Notes: generated by a model from the letters alone, not told the origin. Counted from the first letter of the stretch, positions 1 to 6,679 are shown. The stretch is 8,775 nt of DNA from Cycloclasticus sp. (GCA_012960055.1 DUCA01000006.1:1-8775), one strand, 5' to 3'. Numbers and translations: made by a program.

Positions 1-1
1 A

Positions 2-574
2 TCCGTACGCTTTGAGAACAAACAGGGCCACGCTGAATACTTCTCAGCTGACGGCAATAGTATGCGCAAGGCCTTTCTTCGCAACCCAATCGACTTCGCT
101 CGCGTTAGCTCCCGTTTCAACTTACGCCGAAAGCACCCCGTGCTGAATAGAATTCGTGCGCACAAGGGCGTAGATTATGCCGCTTCGACGGGCACACCGA
201 TAAAAAGCACGGGCGACGGGAAAGTTATATTTCGCGGCGTCAAAGGCGGTTACGGTCGCGTGATTATCGTTCAACACGGGCAGAAATACAGCACCTTATA
301 TGCCCATATGTCTAAATATGGGCGTTATAAAAAAGGCAGTCGCATCAAGCAAGGCCAAACAATTGGCTACGTAGGAATGACGGGGTTAGCCACTGGTCCG
401 CATTTACATTACGAGCTTAGAATCAACGGCATACACCGAAACCCGCTAACGGCCAAGTTTCCATCGGCTAAGCCTGTCAGCAAGAATCTGCTGGCTCAAT
501 TTAAGCAGCACGTTGCCCCTTTATTGGCTAAGCTCGAAATCGCCAAACAAACTCAATTAGCACTCATTAATTAA
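2..574 (+). CDS. M23 (LytM-type) murein DD-endopeptidase, 3' part; 5' end lies outside the window
   Basis: This is the C-terminal catalytic part of a zinc metallopeptidase that cuts peptide cross-links of peptidoglycan in the periplasm. The frame is open from base 2, and the residues before the ATG at 62 (for example YFSADGNS) match the linker that normally precedes the LytM domain in MepM/OapA-type proteins, so the ATG at 62 is internal and the real start is upstream. About 190 residues are visible of a family that usually runs 400 or more. Counting from the Met at 62, the first zinc ligands are H34 and D38 (HKGVD). H82 and the HLH motif (H114, H116, in GPHLHYE) complete the active site, so the enzyme should be active. 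The missing N-terminus would be expected to hold a membrane anchor and possibly a LysM or OapA domain. anmK follows after 6 bp, suggesting cotranscription. Family certain; exact subtype inferred. Confidence 0.93.
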   Translation, partial: SVRFENKQGHAEYFSADGNSMRKAFLRNPIDFARVSSRFNLRRKHPVLNRIRAHKGVDYAASTGTPIKSTGDGKVIFRGVKGGYGRVIIVQHGQKYSTLYAHMSKYGRYKKGSRIKQGQTIGYVGMTGLATGPHLHYELRINGIHRNPLTAKFPSAKPVSKNLLAQFKQHVAPLLAKLEIAKQTQLALIN

Positions 575-580
575 TAAGAC

Positions 581-1696
581 ATGGGGCAGTATTATATTGG
601 TCTTATGTCTGGCACCAGCTTGGATGGCGTCGATATTGCTATTGTCGATTTCAATAACGATACGCCGGTTGTTATGTCGACTCGTTTTAGAACGTACCCC
701 AACGAATTATTCCTCGCACTTAAGAGCGCCTGCCGCGAACCCAACATCAACCTTGACGACTTAGGTCGCCTCGACGCTGAACTCGGTTGTTTTTATGCAC
801 AATGCATTCAGCAGTCACTTGGCGACGCTAAACTAAATTCGCAGGACATCATAGCCATTGGCTCGCATGGGCAAACCATTCAACACAGCCCAAATAGCCA
901 TCCTGTGCATAGCCTACAAATAGGCGACGCCAATCGCATTGCTGAAAACACGGGCATCACCGTCATCGCAGATTTTAGGCGACGAGATATCGCCGCCGGC
1001 GGACAAGGCGCTCCTCTAGTACCCGCATTCCACCAAGCTGTTTTCCAGTCTGACGAAGAAAGCCGAGCCATCGTAAATATTGGCGGCATTTCGAACGTGA
1101 CCTTTTTAAGCAAACATCACGATGAAGCAATTATTGGTTTCGATTGCGGCCCTGGAAACACACTGATGGATCAATGGTGCCAGCAACATTTTGACATTCC
1201 TTATGATGCAGCGGGCAAGCTGTCCAAAAATGCAACCGTCAATTCAGCTCTACTCGATAGCTTACTCAACGACGCCTACTTTTCAAAAGCCCCCCCAAAG
1301 AGCACGGGGCCTGAATATTTCAACCTCAATTGGTTACAAACACATCTCGACAAACACCCAACGAGCACAATGGACACCCTCAGCACTCTTTGCGAGCTAA
1401 CCGCCAGCTGTATCGCACAAAGTGTCATGCAATTAGCGCCCGTTGATAGAACGTTAATTTGTGGCGGCGGTGTGCATAATGACTATTTTCAGAAAAGACT
1501 TAACGCGCTAGCAAACAGCCCGGTCGAGACAACCGGCGCATACGGTGTTGACCCTGACTGGGTGGAAGCGGTGGCATTTGCTTGGCTTGCTAAACAAACG
1601 ATGGAAGGTAAAGCGGGGAATATTCCCTCGGTAACGGGTGCAAAAAGAGCGGTGATATTAGGCGCTATCTACCCTTCTTTAAGCCGCAAAGGATGA
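581..1696 (+). CDS. anmK: Anhydro-N-acetylmuramic acid kinase AnmK
   Basis: AnmK hydrolyses the 1,6-anhydro ring of anhydro-MurNAc and phosphorylates it with ATP, giving MurNAc-6-phosphate for cytoplasmic recycling of cell-wall sugar. The 371-residue length is normal for the family. The N-terminal phosphate-binding motif MSGTSLDG spans residues 9-16. Other family signatures are GSHGQT (94-99), IGDANRIAE (114-122), DFRRRDIAAGGQGAPLVP (131-148), the GFDCGPGN block with the expected catalytic aspartate at D188, a C-terminal CGGGVHN, and VEAVAFAWLA near the end. The ATG at 581 puts the GTSLDG motif at the usual distance from the start, although no clear Shine-Dalgarno is present. Six bases separate it from the M23 peptidase stop, so coupling to that gene is likely. 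Its last 18 bp overlap the end of erpA on the other strand. Confidence 0.97.
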   Translation: MGQYYIGLMSGTSLDGVDIAIVDFNNDTPVVMSTRFRTYPNELFLALKSACREPNINLDDLGRLDAELGCFYAQCIQQSLGDAKLNSQDIIAIGSHGQTIQHSPNSHPVHSLQIGDANRIAENTGITVIADFRRRDIAAGGQGAPLVPAFHQAVFQSDEESRAIVNIGGISNVTFLSKHHDEAIIGFDCGPGNTLMDQWCQQHFDIPYDAAGKLSKNATVNSALLDSLLNDAYFSKAPPKSTGPEYFNLNWLQTHLDKHPTSTMDTLSTLCELTASCIAQSVMQLAPVDRTLICGGGVHNDYFQKRLNALANSPVETTGAYGVDPDWVEAVAFAWLAKQTMEGKAGNIPSVTGAKRAVILGAIYPSLSRKG

Positions 1697-2026
1697 ACCA
1701 CAACCGCAAGTCGTGGTTGCATTAGGGTTGCGAATGACGAACTGCGAGCCTTGCAAACTCTCTTTATAATCAACTTCCGCTTTCTCAAGGTACTGATAAC
1801 TCATTGAATCAATAATCACAATAACGCCGTCCTTTTCGATGCCAAAATCATCATCAGCTACTGTTTCATCAAACGTAAAGCCATATTGAAAGCCCGAACA
1901 ACCGCCGCCCGAAATATACACACGAAGTTTCAAGTCAGCGTTGCCTTCTTCCTTAATGAGCTCAGCGACCTTTTTAGCGGCACTGTCTGTGAAATTAATA
2001 TCGGCGTTAGCAGCAAATGTTGTCAT
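1679..2026 (-). CDS. erpA: A-type iron-sulfur cluster insertion protein ErpA
   Basis: ErpA is a small cytoplasmic carrier that receives Fe-S clusters from the assembly machinery and delivers them to apoproteins, including respiratory and isoprenoid enzymes. The product is 115 residues, close to the usual 114. The three conserved cluster ligands are present in canonical spacing: C43 in SGGGCSGFQYGF and C107/C109 in TTCGCGSSF. The N-terminal segment (INFTDSAAKKVAELI) is the typical first helix. A modest GAGA-like ribosome site lies 8 nt before the ATG. It is the last gene of the leftward argC, DUF6776, bactofilin, erpA series, 51 bp after bactofilin. I looked for an IscR-type site in that gap and saw none. 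The 3' end overlaps anmK by 18 bp tail-to-tail. The canonical CGC motif separates it from the variant A-type protein at the right edge. Confidence 0.95.
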   Translation of the reverse strand: MTTFAANADINFTDSAAKKVAELIKEEGNADLKLRVYISGGGCSGFQYGFTFDETVADDDFGIEKDGVIVIIDSMSYQYLEKAEVDYKESLQGSQFVIRNPNATTTCGCGSSFAA

Positions 2027-2077
2027 ATCGTTTTCTCGTGTTTTAACTATGCGTGGTATTTGTTAGTGTCTTTTCAA

Positions 2078-2509
2078 TTAAGAAAGTTCTTCTTTTGCAA
2101 CTTCTCGCAATGGCATTTGCGATACATTTGAATGCCCCCCCTGCTGGCGAACCAGTTGGCCATTGACCTCGGCGCCTACTTCCATTTCGATTAAATTATA
2201 CTGAACATTACCGGTAATTCTTGAGTTTGCAATCAATTGAACGCGATTAAGCGACACGACATCGCCTTGAACCTCACCGTCAATAACGACTGTCGGCACG
2301 TTAACATTGCCGTGAATGGCTCCCAACTTACTCAACGTTAAGATGGCTTCTGAAGCATTTTCTGCCGACACATTTCCGATAACTTTGCCGTCAATATGCA
2401 GGCCGCCAGCGTAAAGGATATCACCCTGAATAACGGTACCCTCACCAATAATGGTTGACACGTTACTTGTGTTTATCTCTTTTAATTTTTTAGTATCAGA
2501 AGAAAACAT
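2078..2509 (-). CDS. Bactofilin (polymer-forming cytoskeletal protein)
   Basis: Bactofilins form nucleotide-free filaments of stacked right-handed beta-helices that scaffold envelope proteins, often peptidoglycan synthases or hydrolases. From the chosen start the product is 143 residues. It has a short polar N-terminal tail (about 1-16), a beta-helical core (about 17-123) with repeated glycine/valine turns such as EGTVIQGDI, GGLHIDGKVIGNV, AIHGNV, VIDGEVQGDV and SRITGNV, and a polar C-terminal tail. The ATG at 2509 is preferred over the in-frame upstream ATG at 2569. It has AAGGA 8 nt upstream (2518-2522) and gives the usual MFSS-like bactofilin N-terminus, whereas the longer form has no ribosome site and adds 20 atypical residues. 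It lies 68 bp after the DUF6776 gene, and its neighbours include a murein endopeptidase and anmK, which fits an envelope role. The specific partner is unknown. Confidence 0.9.
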   Translation of the reverse strand: MFSSDTKKLKEINTSNVSTIIGEGTVIQGDILYAGGLHIDGKVIGNVSAENASEAILTLSKLGAIHGNVNVPTVVIDGEVQGDVVSLNRVQLIANSRITGNVQYNLIEMEVGAEVNGQLVRQQGGHSNVSQMPLREVAKEELS

Positions 2510-2517
2510 CGTCTTAA

Positions 2518-2522
2518 TCCTT
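2518..2522 (-). promoter_or_regulatory. Shine-Dalgarno that decides the bactofilin start
   Basis: Read on the minus strand this is AAGGA with an 8-base spacer to the ATG at 2509. It favours the 143-residue bactofilin over the 163-residue form starting at 2569, which lacks any comparable site. Confidence 0.7.
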
Positions 2523-2560
2523 ATTGCTTGGCCGGCCATACAGTTTAGCGTAGAAACACG

Positions 2561-2573
2561 CACTATCATAGTG
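2561..2573. promoter_or_regulatory. Perfect 6+6 palindrome around a -10-like hexamer, upstream of bactofilin
   Basis: The + strand reads CACTAT-C-ATAGTG, a perfect 6-bp inverted repeat around one base. It lies in the 68-bp gap between the DUF6776 gene and bactofilin. On the minus strand it contains TATGAT, one mismatch from a sigma-70 -10. No good -35 is visible at 16-18 bp. It could be an operator over a weak internal promoter or chance; confidence is low. Confidence 0.25.
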
Positions 2574-2577
2574 TGGG

Positions 2578-3300
2578 CTAATTATCCTTAATCAGATCAC
2601 TCCAAGCCCATAGCTGCTCTACGGCTTTGGCTTTCTTAGAAGATGGCTTGACTTTGACTCGAATAGACTCAGGATTGAAGCCACTAGGCAACGTAATCTC
2701 ACCCGATAATATTTCGTAATAACGGAATGAAAAAACTTTCCGTTGTTTGGTATCTATCGCTATATCTTTTAATGACAAGGTTTTACGTTTACCTTTCATC
2801 TTACCCGCAACGGACAACCTATACTGGCCTTTAAGCGCCCTCTTTTGACTGGCACCTTGAGCGACGACTAATTGATAATGATAACGGCCTGCTTCATCAC
2901 CTTGTTTCAACTCAAAACTATTTATATACAAGCCTTTAACTAAGGTTTCTGGCGCCACCACGCGTTGATAAAAAGCCAGCTGTTCCTTAACTACGCTCAG
3001 CTCGCCATGCAATTTAGTTAGCGAACGGCGTGAATCTTTTCGCGCTTGCAAATCAATTTTTTGTGAATTCTCAACGAAATCTTGCCGTTTAACGAGTTTT
3101 TCATTCTCGGCTGACAAGCGCTCAACGGACATCTTTAGCTGAGCACTCTCTGCTTGATATTCATCGGTATTTTTAACCGACTCTCGCCCTATGACAAAAG
3201 ACAACAATAGACCGGCAATCACCGTTAGCAATGAATACCTTTCAATAAGCCGCCGACGCTTCATTTGATGGTAAGGGTGGGGACAGTGGTGCGGAATCAT
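2578..3300 (-). CDS. DUF6776-type single-pass membrane coiled-coil protein, function unknown
   Basis: The function is not known. From the start at 3300 the product is 240 residues. A basic cytoplasmic N-terminus (KRRRLIERY, about 13-21) is followed by one transmembrane helix (about 22-39). A charged heptad-rich coiled coil follows (about 45-115, with runs such as SAQLKMSVERLSAENEKL). A C-terminal beta-rich domain then includes GQYRLSVAGK and FRYYEILSGEITLP. This architecture resembles the DUF6776 proteins found beside argC and bactofilin in gammaproteobacteria; that assignment is from memory. The start is uncertain. An ATG at 3333 would overlap argC by 20 bp and has no ribosome site. The ATG at 3300 has GGGG 4 nt upstream. 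An ATG at 3264 would remove a His-rich stretch, HHCPHPYH. The gene begins 13 bp after argC, so cotranscription is likely. The C-terminal domain is probably periplasmic. Confidence 0.72.
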   Translation of the reverse strand: MIPHHCPHPYHQMKRRRLIERYSLLTVIAGLLLSFVIGRESVKNTDEYQAESAQLKMSVERLSAENEKLVKRQDFVENSQKIDLQARKDSRRSLTKLHGELSVVKEQLAFYQRVVAPETLVKGLYINSFELKQGDEAGRYHYQLVVAQGASQKRALKGQYRLSVAGKMKGKRKTLSLKDIAIDTKQRKVFSFRYYEILSGEITLPSGFNPESIRVKVKPSSKKAKAVEQLWAWSDLIKDN

Positions 3301-3313
3301 ATAGCCCCAAAGT

Positions 3314-4345
3314 TTATGGGTATAAGCCAACATGATTCAAACCCGACAACTCGTCTAAACCAAACATAATGTTCATATTATGAATGGCTTGACCCGACGC
3401 ACCTTTTACTAAATTATCGATGACCGATAGCACCGTCACCACACCACCATCTTGCGGTTGGTGTACGGCTATTTGGCACCGGTTTGTACCGCGAACATCA
3501 CCGGTGTCTGGGTGTGCGCCCGCCGGCAAAACATCGACAAACGGCTCATCCGCATAAAACGTTTCAAATAGATCTTGCAGGTCCACACTTGAGTCTTTAA
3601 GTGGCGCATACAGCGTGGCATGAATGCCGCGTATCATCGGCACTAAATGCGGCGTAAAGGTGAGCGAAACGGGTGTCGCTGACACATGCTCCAATTCCTG
3701 CGAAATTTCCGGTAAATGCCGATGTCCGGGCACACCGTAGGCCTTAAAACTTTCGCCACTTTCACTCATTAAACCCACCACGCTGGCTGAACGCCCCGCG
3801 CCACTGACGCCTGATTTGGCATCTGAAATTAACATCGAGGTATCAATTACATTCGATTTTATCAACGGCAAAAAGCCTAATTGTGTCGCGGTGGGGTAAC
3901 AACCCGGGTTGGCTATAAGGCTCGCTTTTTTAATTGCTTCACGGTTGGTTTCCGGTAAGCCATAAACGGCCTGCTCTAATAGCTCAGGGCAAACATGTGT
4001 TGCGCCATACCATTGCTGCCAAACAGACACGTCTTTCAACCTAAAGTCAGCCGACAAGTCGACGATTTTTATACCCGCTGCCAATAAGTCTTTAGCCATA
4101 TGCATCGCCGTCGCATTTGGCGTGGCAAAGAACACCACGTCACAAGCTGTTAGATTTTCAATGATGGGCGCGACAAAACACAAGCCATTAAAACCGCGTA
4201 AATTGGGGTACACAGCATCTACCCGCAAGCCTTTTTCCGCTCGTGACGTCACCACCGCTACCTTTACACCTGGGTGCATAGCGAGCAACCTAAGCAATTC
4301 CACTCCGGTGTAACCTGTCCCACCTACAATGCCTACTTGTATCAC
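3314..4345 (-). CDS. argC: N-acetyl-gamma-glutamyl-phosphate reductase ArgC
   Basis: ArgC catalyses the NADPH-dependent reduction of N-acetyl-glutamyl-phosphate to the semialdehyde, the third step of arginine biosynthesis, in the cytoplasm. The 343-residue length is normal. The N-terminal dinucleotide-binding motif GIVGGTGYTGVELLRLL spans about residues 5-21. The catalytic cysteine is C149 in NPGCYPTA, and the conserved histidines are H208/H210 in GVPGHRHLPEI. The segments SGVSGAGR and PHLVPMIRGI are also typical. The start codon is GTG at 4345, supported by GAGGT six bases upstream and by the correct distance to the nucleotide-binding motif. It is the first gene of the leftward cluster, 13 bp before the DUF6776 gene. 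I looked for an ARG box in the divergent spacer and found no convincing one. Confidence 0.97.
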   Translation of the reverse strand: MIQVGIVGGTGYTGVELLRLLAMHPGVKVAVVTSRAEKGLRVDAVYPNLRGFNGLCFVAPIIENLTACDVVFFATPNATAMHMAKDLLAAGIKIVDLSADFRLKDVSVWQQWYGATHVCPELLEQAVYGLPETNREAIKKASLIANPGCYPTATQLGFLPLIKSNVIDTSMLISDAKSGVSGAGRSASVVGLMSESGESFKAYGVPGHRHLPEISQELEHVSATPVSLTFTPHLVPMIRGIHATLYAPLKDSSVDLQDLFETFYADEPFVDVLPAGAHPDTGDVRGTNRCQIAVHQPQDGGVVTVLSVIDNLVKGASGQAIHNMNIMFGLDELSGLNHVGLYP

Positions 4346-4351
4346 GTTATT

Positions 4352-4356
4352 ACCTC
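4352..4356 (-). promoter_or_regulatory. Shine-Dalgarno of argC supporting a GTG start
   Basis: Read on the minus strand this is GAGGT, followed by a six-base spacer and GTG. An ATG just upstream on the same strand runs into a stop two codons later, so the GTG is the only sensible start for argC here. Confidence 0.7.
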
Positions 4357-4455
4357 ATTTAATTAATGCCGAATGCGGTACTACAAACCGCTGTTACGAA
4401 ACTGATATTCCTCGGGTATAAACCCAGTAACGTGACATTTTACACCAGCACCGTC

Positions 4456-4464
4456 TGATATACT
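4456..4464 (+). promoter_or_regulatory. Extended -10 promoter element of the ClC gene
   Basis: The sequence is TGATATACT, i.e. TG-n-TATACT, an extended -10 with one mismatch to TATAAT. Possible -35 hexamers (TTTACA at 4439-4444, GTGACA at 4432-4437) are at non-ideal spacings of 14 and 21 bp, as is tolerated by extended -10 promoters. Seven bases after the hexamer is position 4471-4472, the A of the ClC start codon, so the transcript would have essentially no leader. No Shine-Dalgarno is present before the ATG. Confidence 0.55.
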
Positions 4465-4471
4465 TAGCCCA

Positions 4472-5764
4472 ATGTCAGAATCAGAAAAACGGCCTCACCT
4501 AGTCTTGCTGTCCGCGTGGAAAACACACCTGGTTTTCTGGTTAGGCGCCATTTTTGTTGGCCTCGCAACGGTCGCGTTGGCCTTGGGCAGCGAATACATG
4601 AGCGCTCTGTTTAGAGGGCTGCATCAACAATTCTTACTTTATAGTTTCCTATTCACACCGGTGAGTTTAACCATCCTCGCTTGGATAACTCTCAGGTTCT
4701 TTCCCGGTGCTGAACGTAGCGGCGTACCTCAGGTTAAAGCCGCATTACAACGCTCTGAAGCCGTTAACGACAAGCCTTTTCTTAGTTTTAGAATTGTCGT
4801 AGGTAAGTTATTCCTTAGCATTGGTGGTATCTTTTCTGGCGCTTCCGTTGGCCTAGGCGGCCCTGCTATTCATATAGGCGCTGCTTTAATGACCTACATT
4901 GGTCGCTTCGCAAATTTTGGTCCACACTATTTGGAGAAAGGGCTTATTCTCGCCGGTAGCTCTGCTGGTTTTGCCGCCATTTTTAGCGCACCATTAGCGG
5001 GTATAGTTTTTGCGATTGAAGAAATGGGCCGTTCGCTAGAGGAAAAAACCAGTGGTCTTATCCTAACCGCGGTCATTTTTGCCGGCGCTACAGCCCTCAT
5101 TTTATTAGGCCAGTACGTTTATCTCACCGACCGTTCGCTATCGTTTCCCTGGGGTAAAGCTTGGCTAATTATTCCAATATGCGGTATCGCGACGGGTTTT
5201 ATGGGTGGGCTATTCAGCCTTATTCTCTTAAAAGGCGGCGCATTTTTGCGCTCCATTTCATTTTTATCGCCGCTGAAAATTGCCTTCGCTTGTGGGCTAA
5301 TTATCGCCATACTTAATTACTTTACCGACGGCGCAACCGCAGGAACCGGTTACCAAGAAACAAAGAATTACCTACTTAACGCCGACACCATGCCCGCCGA
5401 ATACCCGCTGATGCGTATGCTATCGACCATTGCAACGTTCTTTATTGGCATCCCCGCGGGTATCTTTGTACCCTCGCTATCCGTCGGCGCGGGAATCGGT
5501 GCGAACCTTGCCGAATGGCTGCCCATTGCCCCCCTGTCCATTGTTATCTTATTAGGAATGACGGGGTATTTCGCCGGCATGTTACAAACACCATTAACCT
5601 CATTTGTTATCATCATGGAAATGACAAATTCCCATGATATTCTTTTACCCATGATGGCCACGGCCTTTATCGCTAATGGAACTTCCAAGCTCATTTGCCC
5701 TCTATCCTTATACGAAGGCTTAACAAAAACTTACCTTAAACCAACTACTCATGAACAAGAATAA
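4472..5764 (+). CDS. ClC-family chloride channel/transporter lacking the gating glutamate
   Basis: This is a ClC-type integral membrane protein for chloride or related anions, 430 residues with about ten hydrophobic segments and no C-terminal CBS domains. The ClC signatures are in order. RSGVP (82-86) corresponds to GSGIP and keeps the ion-coordinating serine (S83). GLGGP (127-131) stands where GREGP is expected. The internal proton glutamate is conserved in AIEEM (E184). GIFVP (330-334) is intact, and a tyrosine at Y414 matches the pore tyrosine. The external gating glutamate (E148 of E. coli ClcA) is therefore glycine at 129. In studied ClCs, loss of this side chain abolishes proton coupling and leaves an open anion pathway, so this protein may act as a passive channel; that is inference. 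Its 3' end overlaps the thioredoxin gene by 14 bp. An extended -10 lies just upstream and no ribosome site is visible. Confidence 0.93.
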   Translation: MSESEKRPHLVLLSAWKTHLVFWLGAIFVGLATVALALGSEYMSALFRGLHQQFLLYSFLFTPVSLTILAWITLRFFPGAERSGVPQVKAALQRSEAVNDKPFLSFRIVVGKLFLSIGGIFSGASVGLGGPAIHIGAALMTYIGRFANFGPHYLEKGLILAGSSAGFAAIFSAPLAGIVFAIEEMGRSLEEKTSGLILTAVIFAGATALILLGQYVYLTDRSLSFPWGKAWLIIPICGIATGFMGGLFSLILLKGGAFLRSISFLSPLKIAFACGLIIAILNYFTDGATAGTGYQETKNYLLNADTMPAEYPLMRMLSTIATFFIGIPAGIFVPSLSVGAGIGANLAEWLPIAPLSIVILLGMTGYFAGMLQTPLTSFVIIMEMTNSHDILLPMMATAFIANGTSKLICPLSLYEGLTKTYLKPTTHEQE

Positions 5765-6257
5765 CAACGGCACGTATCTATTTATCGCATTACTGATTGG
5801 TTTTGCTGGCATGCTATATCTCAACGGTGGACAGCTCAATCAAGCGCCTAACATTACCGTCAATACGATTACCGGTGAAAAAATATCCATCGCTTCGCTG
5901 AGAGGAAAACCCGCTTTAATTACCTTCTGGGCAACCGACTGCCCAGGCTGCGTCAAAGAGATCCCTCACCTAAAAGCCTTACACGCTGACTATGCCGCTA
6001 AAGGTGTGAACATTATCGCCATCGCCATGCAGCACGACAGACCCGACCATGTTATCGCCATGACCAAAGACCGCGAACTGCCTTACACCATCGCACTGGA
6101 TCCAATGGGTGAAGCCGCAAAAGCCTTTGGCAATGTTCGCCTCACACCCACGACGTTTTTGCTGACGCCGGATTCGACCATCGCCATGCAAAAACTAGGC
6201 GTTTTCGATGAAAAAGCGATGCGCCAACAACTTGATGAGTTACTGGCTAATAGCTAA
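5751..6257 (+). CDS. Membrane-anchored TlpA/ResA-like thioredoxin-fold protein
   Basis: This is a thiol-disulfide oxidoreductase expected to face the periplasm. The 168-residue product has one N-terminal hydrophobic helix (about 8-25) acting as uncleaved anchor or signal. A TlpA/AhpC-TSA-like thioredoxin fold follows (about 33-165). The active site is WATDCPGC with cysteines C64 and C67, and the cis-proline loop is LTPTTF (P133). Such proteins reduce disulfides during cytochrome c maturation or in other envelope proteins; the client here cannot be told from sequence. The ATG at 5751 lies inside the end of the ClC gene (14-bp overlap) and has no clear Shine-Dalgarno, which suggests translational coupling. 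Its stop shares one base with the hemJ start (TAATG), so it sits in the middle of a three-gene unit. Confidence 0.9.
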   Translation: MNKNNNGTYLFIALLIGFAGMLYLNGGQLNQAPNITVNTITGEKISIASLRGKPALITFWATDCPGCVKEIPHLKALHADYAAKGVNIIAIAMQHDRPDHVIAMTKDRELPYTIALDPMGEAAKAFGNVRLTPTTFLLTPDSTIAMQKLGVFDEKAMRQQLDELLANS

Positions 6258-6679
6258 TGTGGCTTAAAGCCTTACACCTTATCTTTATGGTGACCTGGTT
6301 CGCTGGTTTGTTTTACTTGCCACGTTTATTTGTCTATCACGCCATGAGTGATGACGACACGAGTCGTGAACGTTTCAAAATCATGGAACGTAAACTGTAT
6401 TTCGGCATCATGACCCCAGGACTCATCTTTACCATAGGCTTTGGCATTTGGATGCTCAGCGACTACGCCTGGGCGGCCTTTGGTCAATCTGGCTGGCTAC
6501 ACGCAAAATTATTACTCATCGGCTTATTGTGTGTTTATCACTTTTTGTGCGGTAAATGGTTAATCGATTTTAAACACGATAGAAACACGCATAGCCATGT
6601 TTATTTTCGCTGGATGAACGAAGTGCCAGTAGCCTTTTTGGTCATCATTATCATCTTAGCGACGGTCAAACCGTTCTAA
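6257..6679 (+). CDS. hemJ: Protoporphyrinogen IX oxidase HemJ
   Basis: HemJ is a membrane oxidase that converts protoporphyrinogen IX to protoporphyrin IX, the penultimate step of heme synthesis in many gram-negatives lacking HemG and HemY. The 140-residue product has four hydrophobic segments (about 3-27, 48-70, 80-101, 120-138), matching the family. Conserved features are H7 in LKALHLIFMVTWFAGLFYLPRL (reported partly here, residues 4-17 and 15-24) and H82/K84 in WLHAKLLL. These correspond to the His and Lys shown to be important in cyanobacterial HemJ. The C-terminal FRWMNEVP is also typical. Its ATG overlaps the preceding stop as TAATG, so it is coupled to the thioredoxin gene. The ClC-thioredoxin-HemJ grouping may simply be operon convenience, though a thioredoxin and heme synthesis both serve cytochrome production. 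Confidence 0.93.
   Translation: MWLKALHLIFMVTWFAGLFYLPRLFVYHAMSDDDTSRERFKIMERKLYFGIMTPGLIFTIGFGIWMLSDYAWAAFGQSGWLHAKLLLIGLLCVYHFLCGKWLIDFKHDRNTHSHVYFRWMNEVPVAFLVIIIILATVKPF

Noticed and set aside
62..64. ATG at 62 as the true start of the M23 peptidase
   Set aside because: The frame is open to base 2, and the residues before 62 match the conserved linker of the family, so the gene extends left of the window.
880..1113. Minus-strand open frame inside anmK
   Set aside because: It is a shadow of a strongly conserved gene, with no ribosome site and no recognisable protein features.
1696..1718. Inverted repeat as an intrinsic terminator for anmK
   Set aside because: The stem is only 6 bp with an 11-base loop, there is no T-tract, and the bases encode the conserved ErpA cysteine motif, which explains the repeat.
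2510..2569. 20-residue N-terminal extension of bactofilin from the ATG at 2569
   Set aside because: There is no ribosome site for it and the extension is unlike bactofilin N-termini; the ATG at 2509 has AAGGA at good spacing.
4375..4391. GCGGT/ACCGC inverted repeat in the argC-ClC spacer as an operator or ARG box
   Set aside because: It is a 5-bp stem with a 7-base loop and does not resemble the AT-rich ARG box; chance is a sufficient explanation.
5368..5694. 108-codon minus-strand open frame inside the ClC gene
   Set aside because: It lies wholly antisense to conserved ClC transmembrane segments and its sequence resembles no family.
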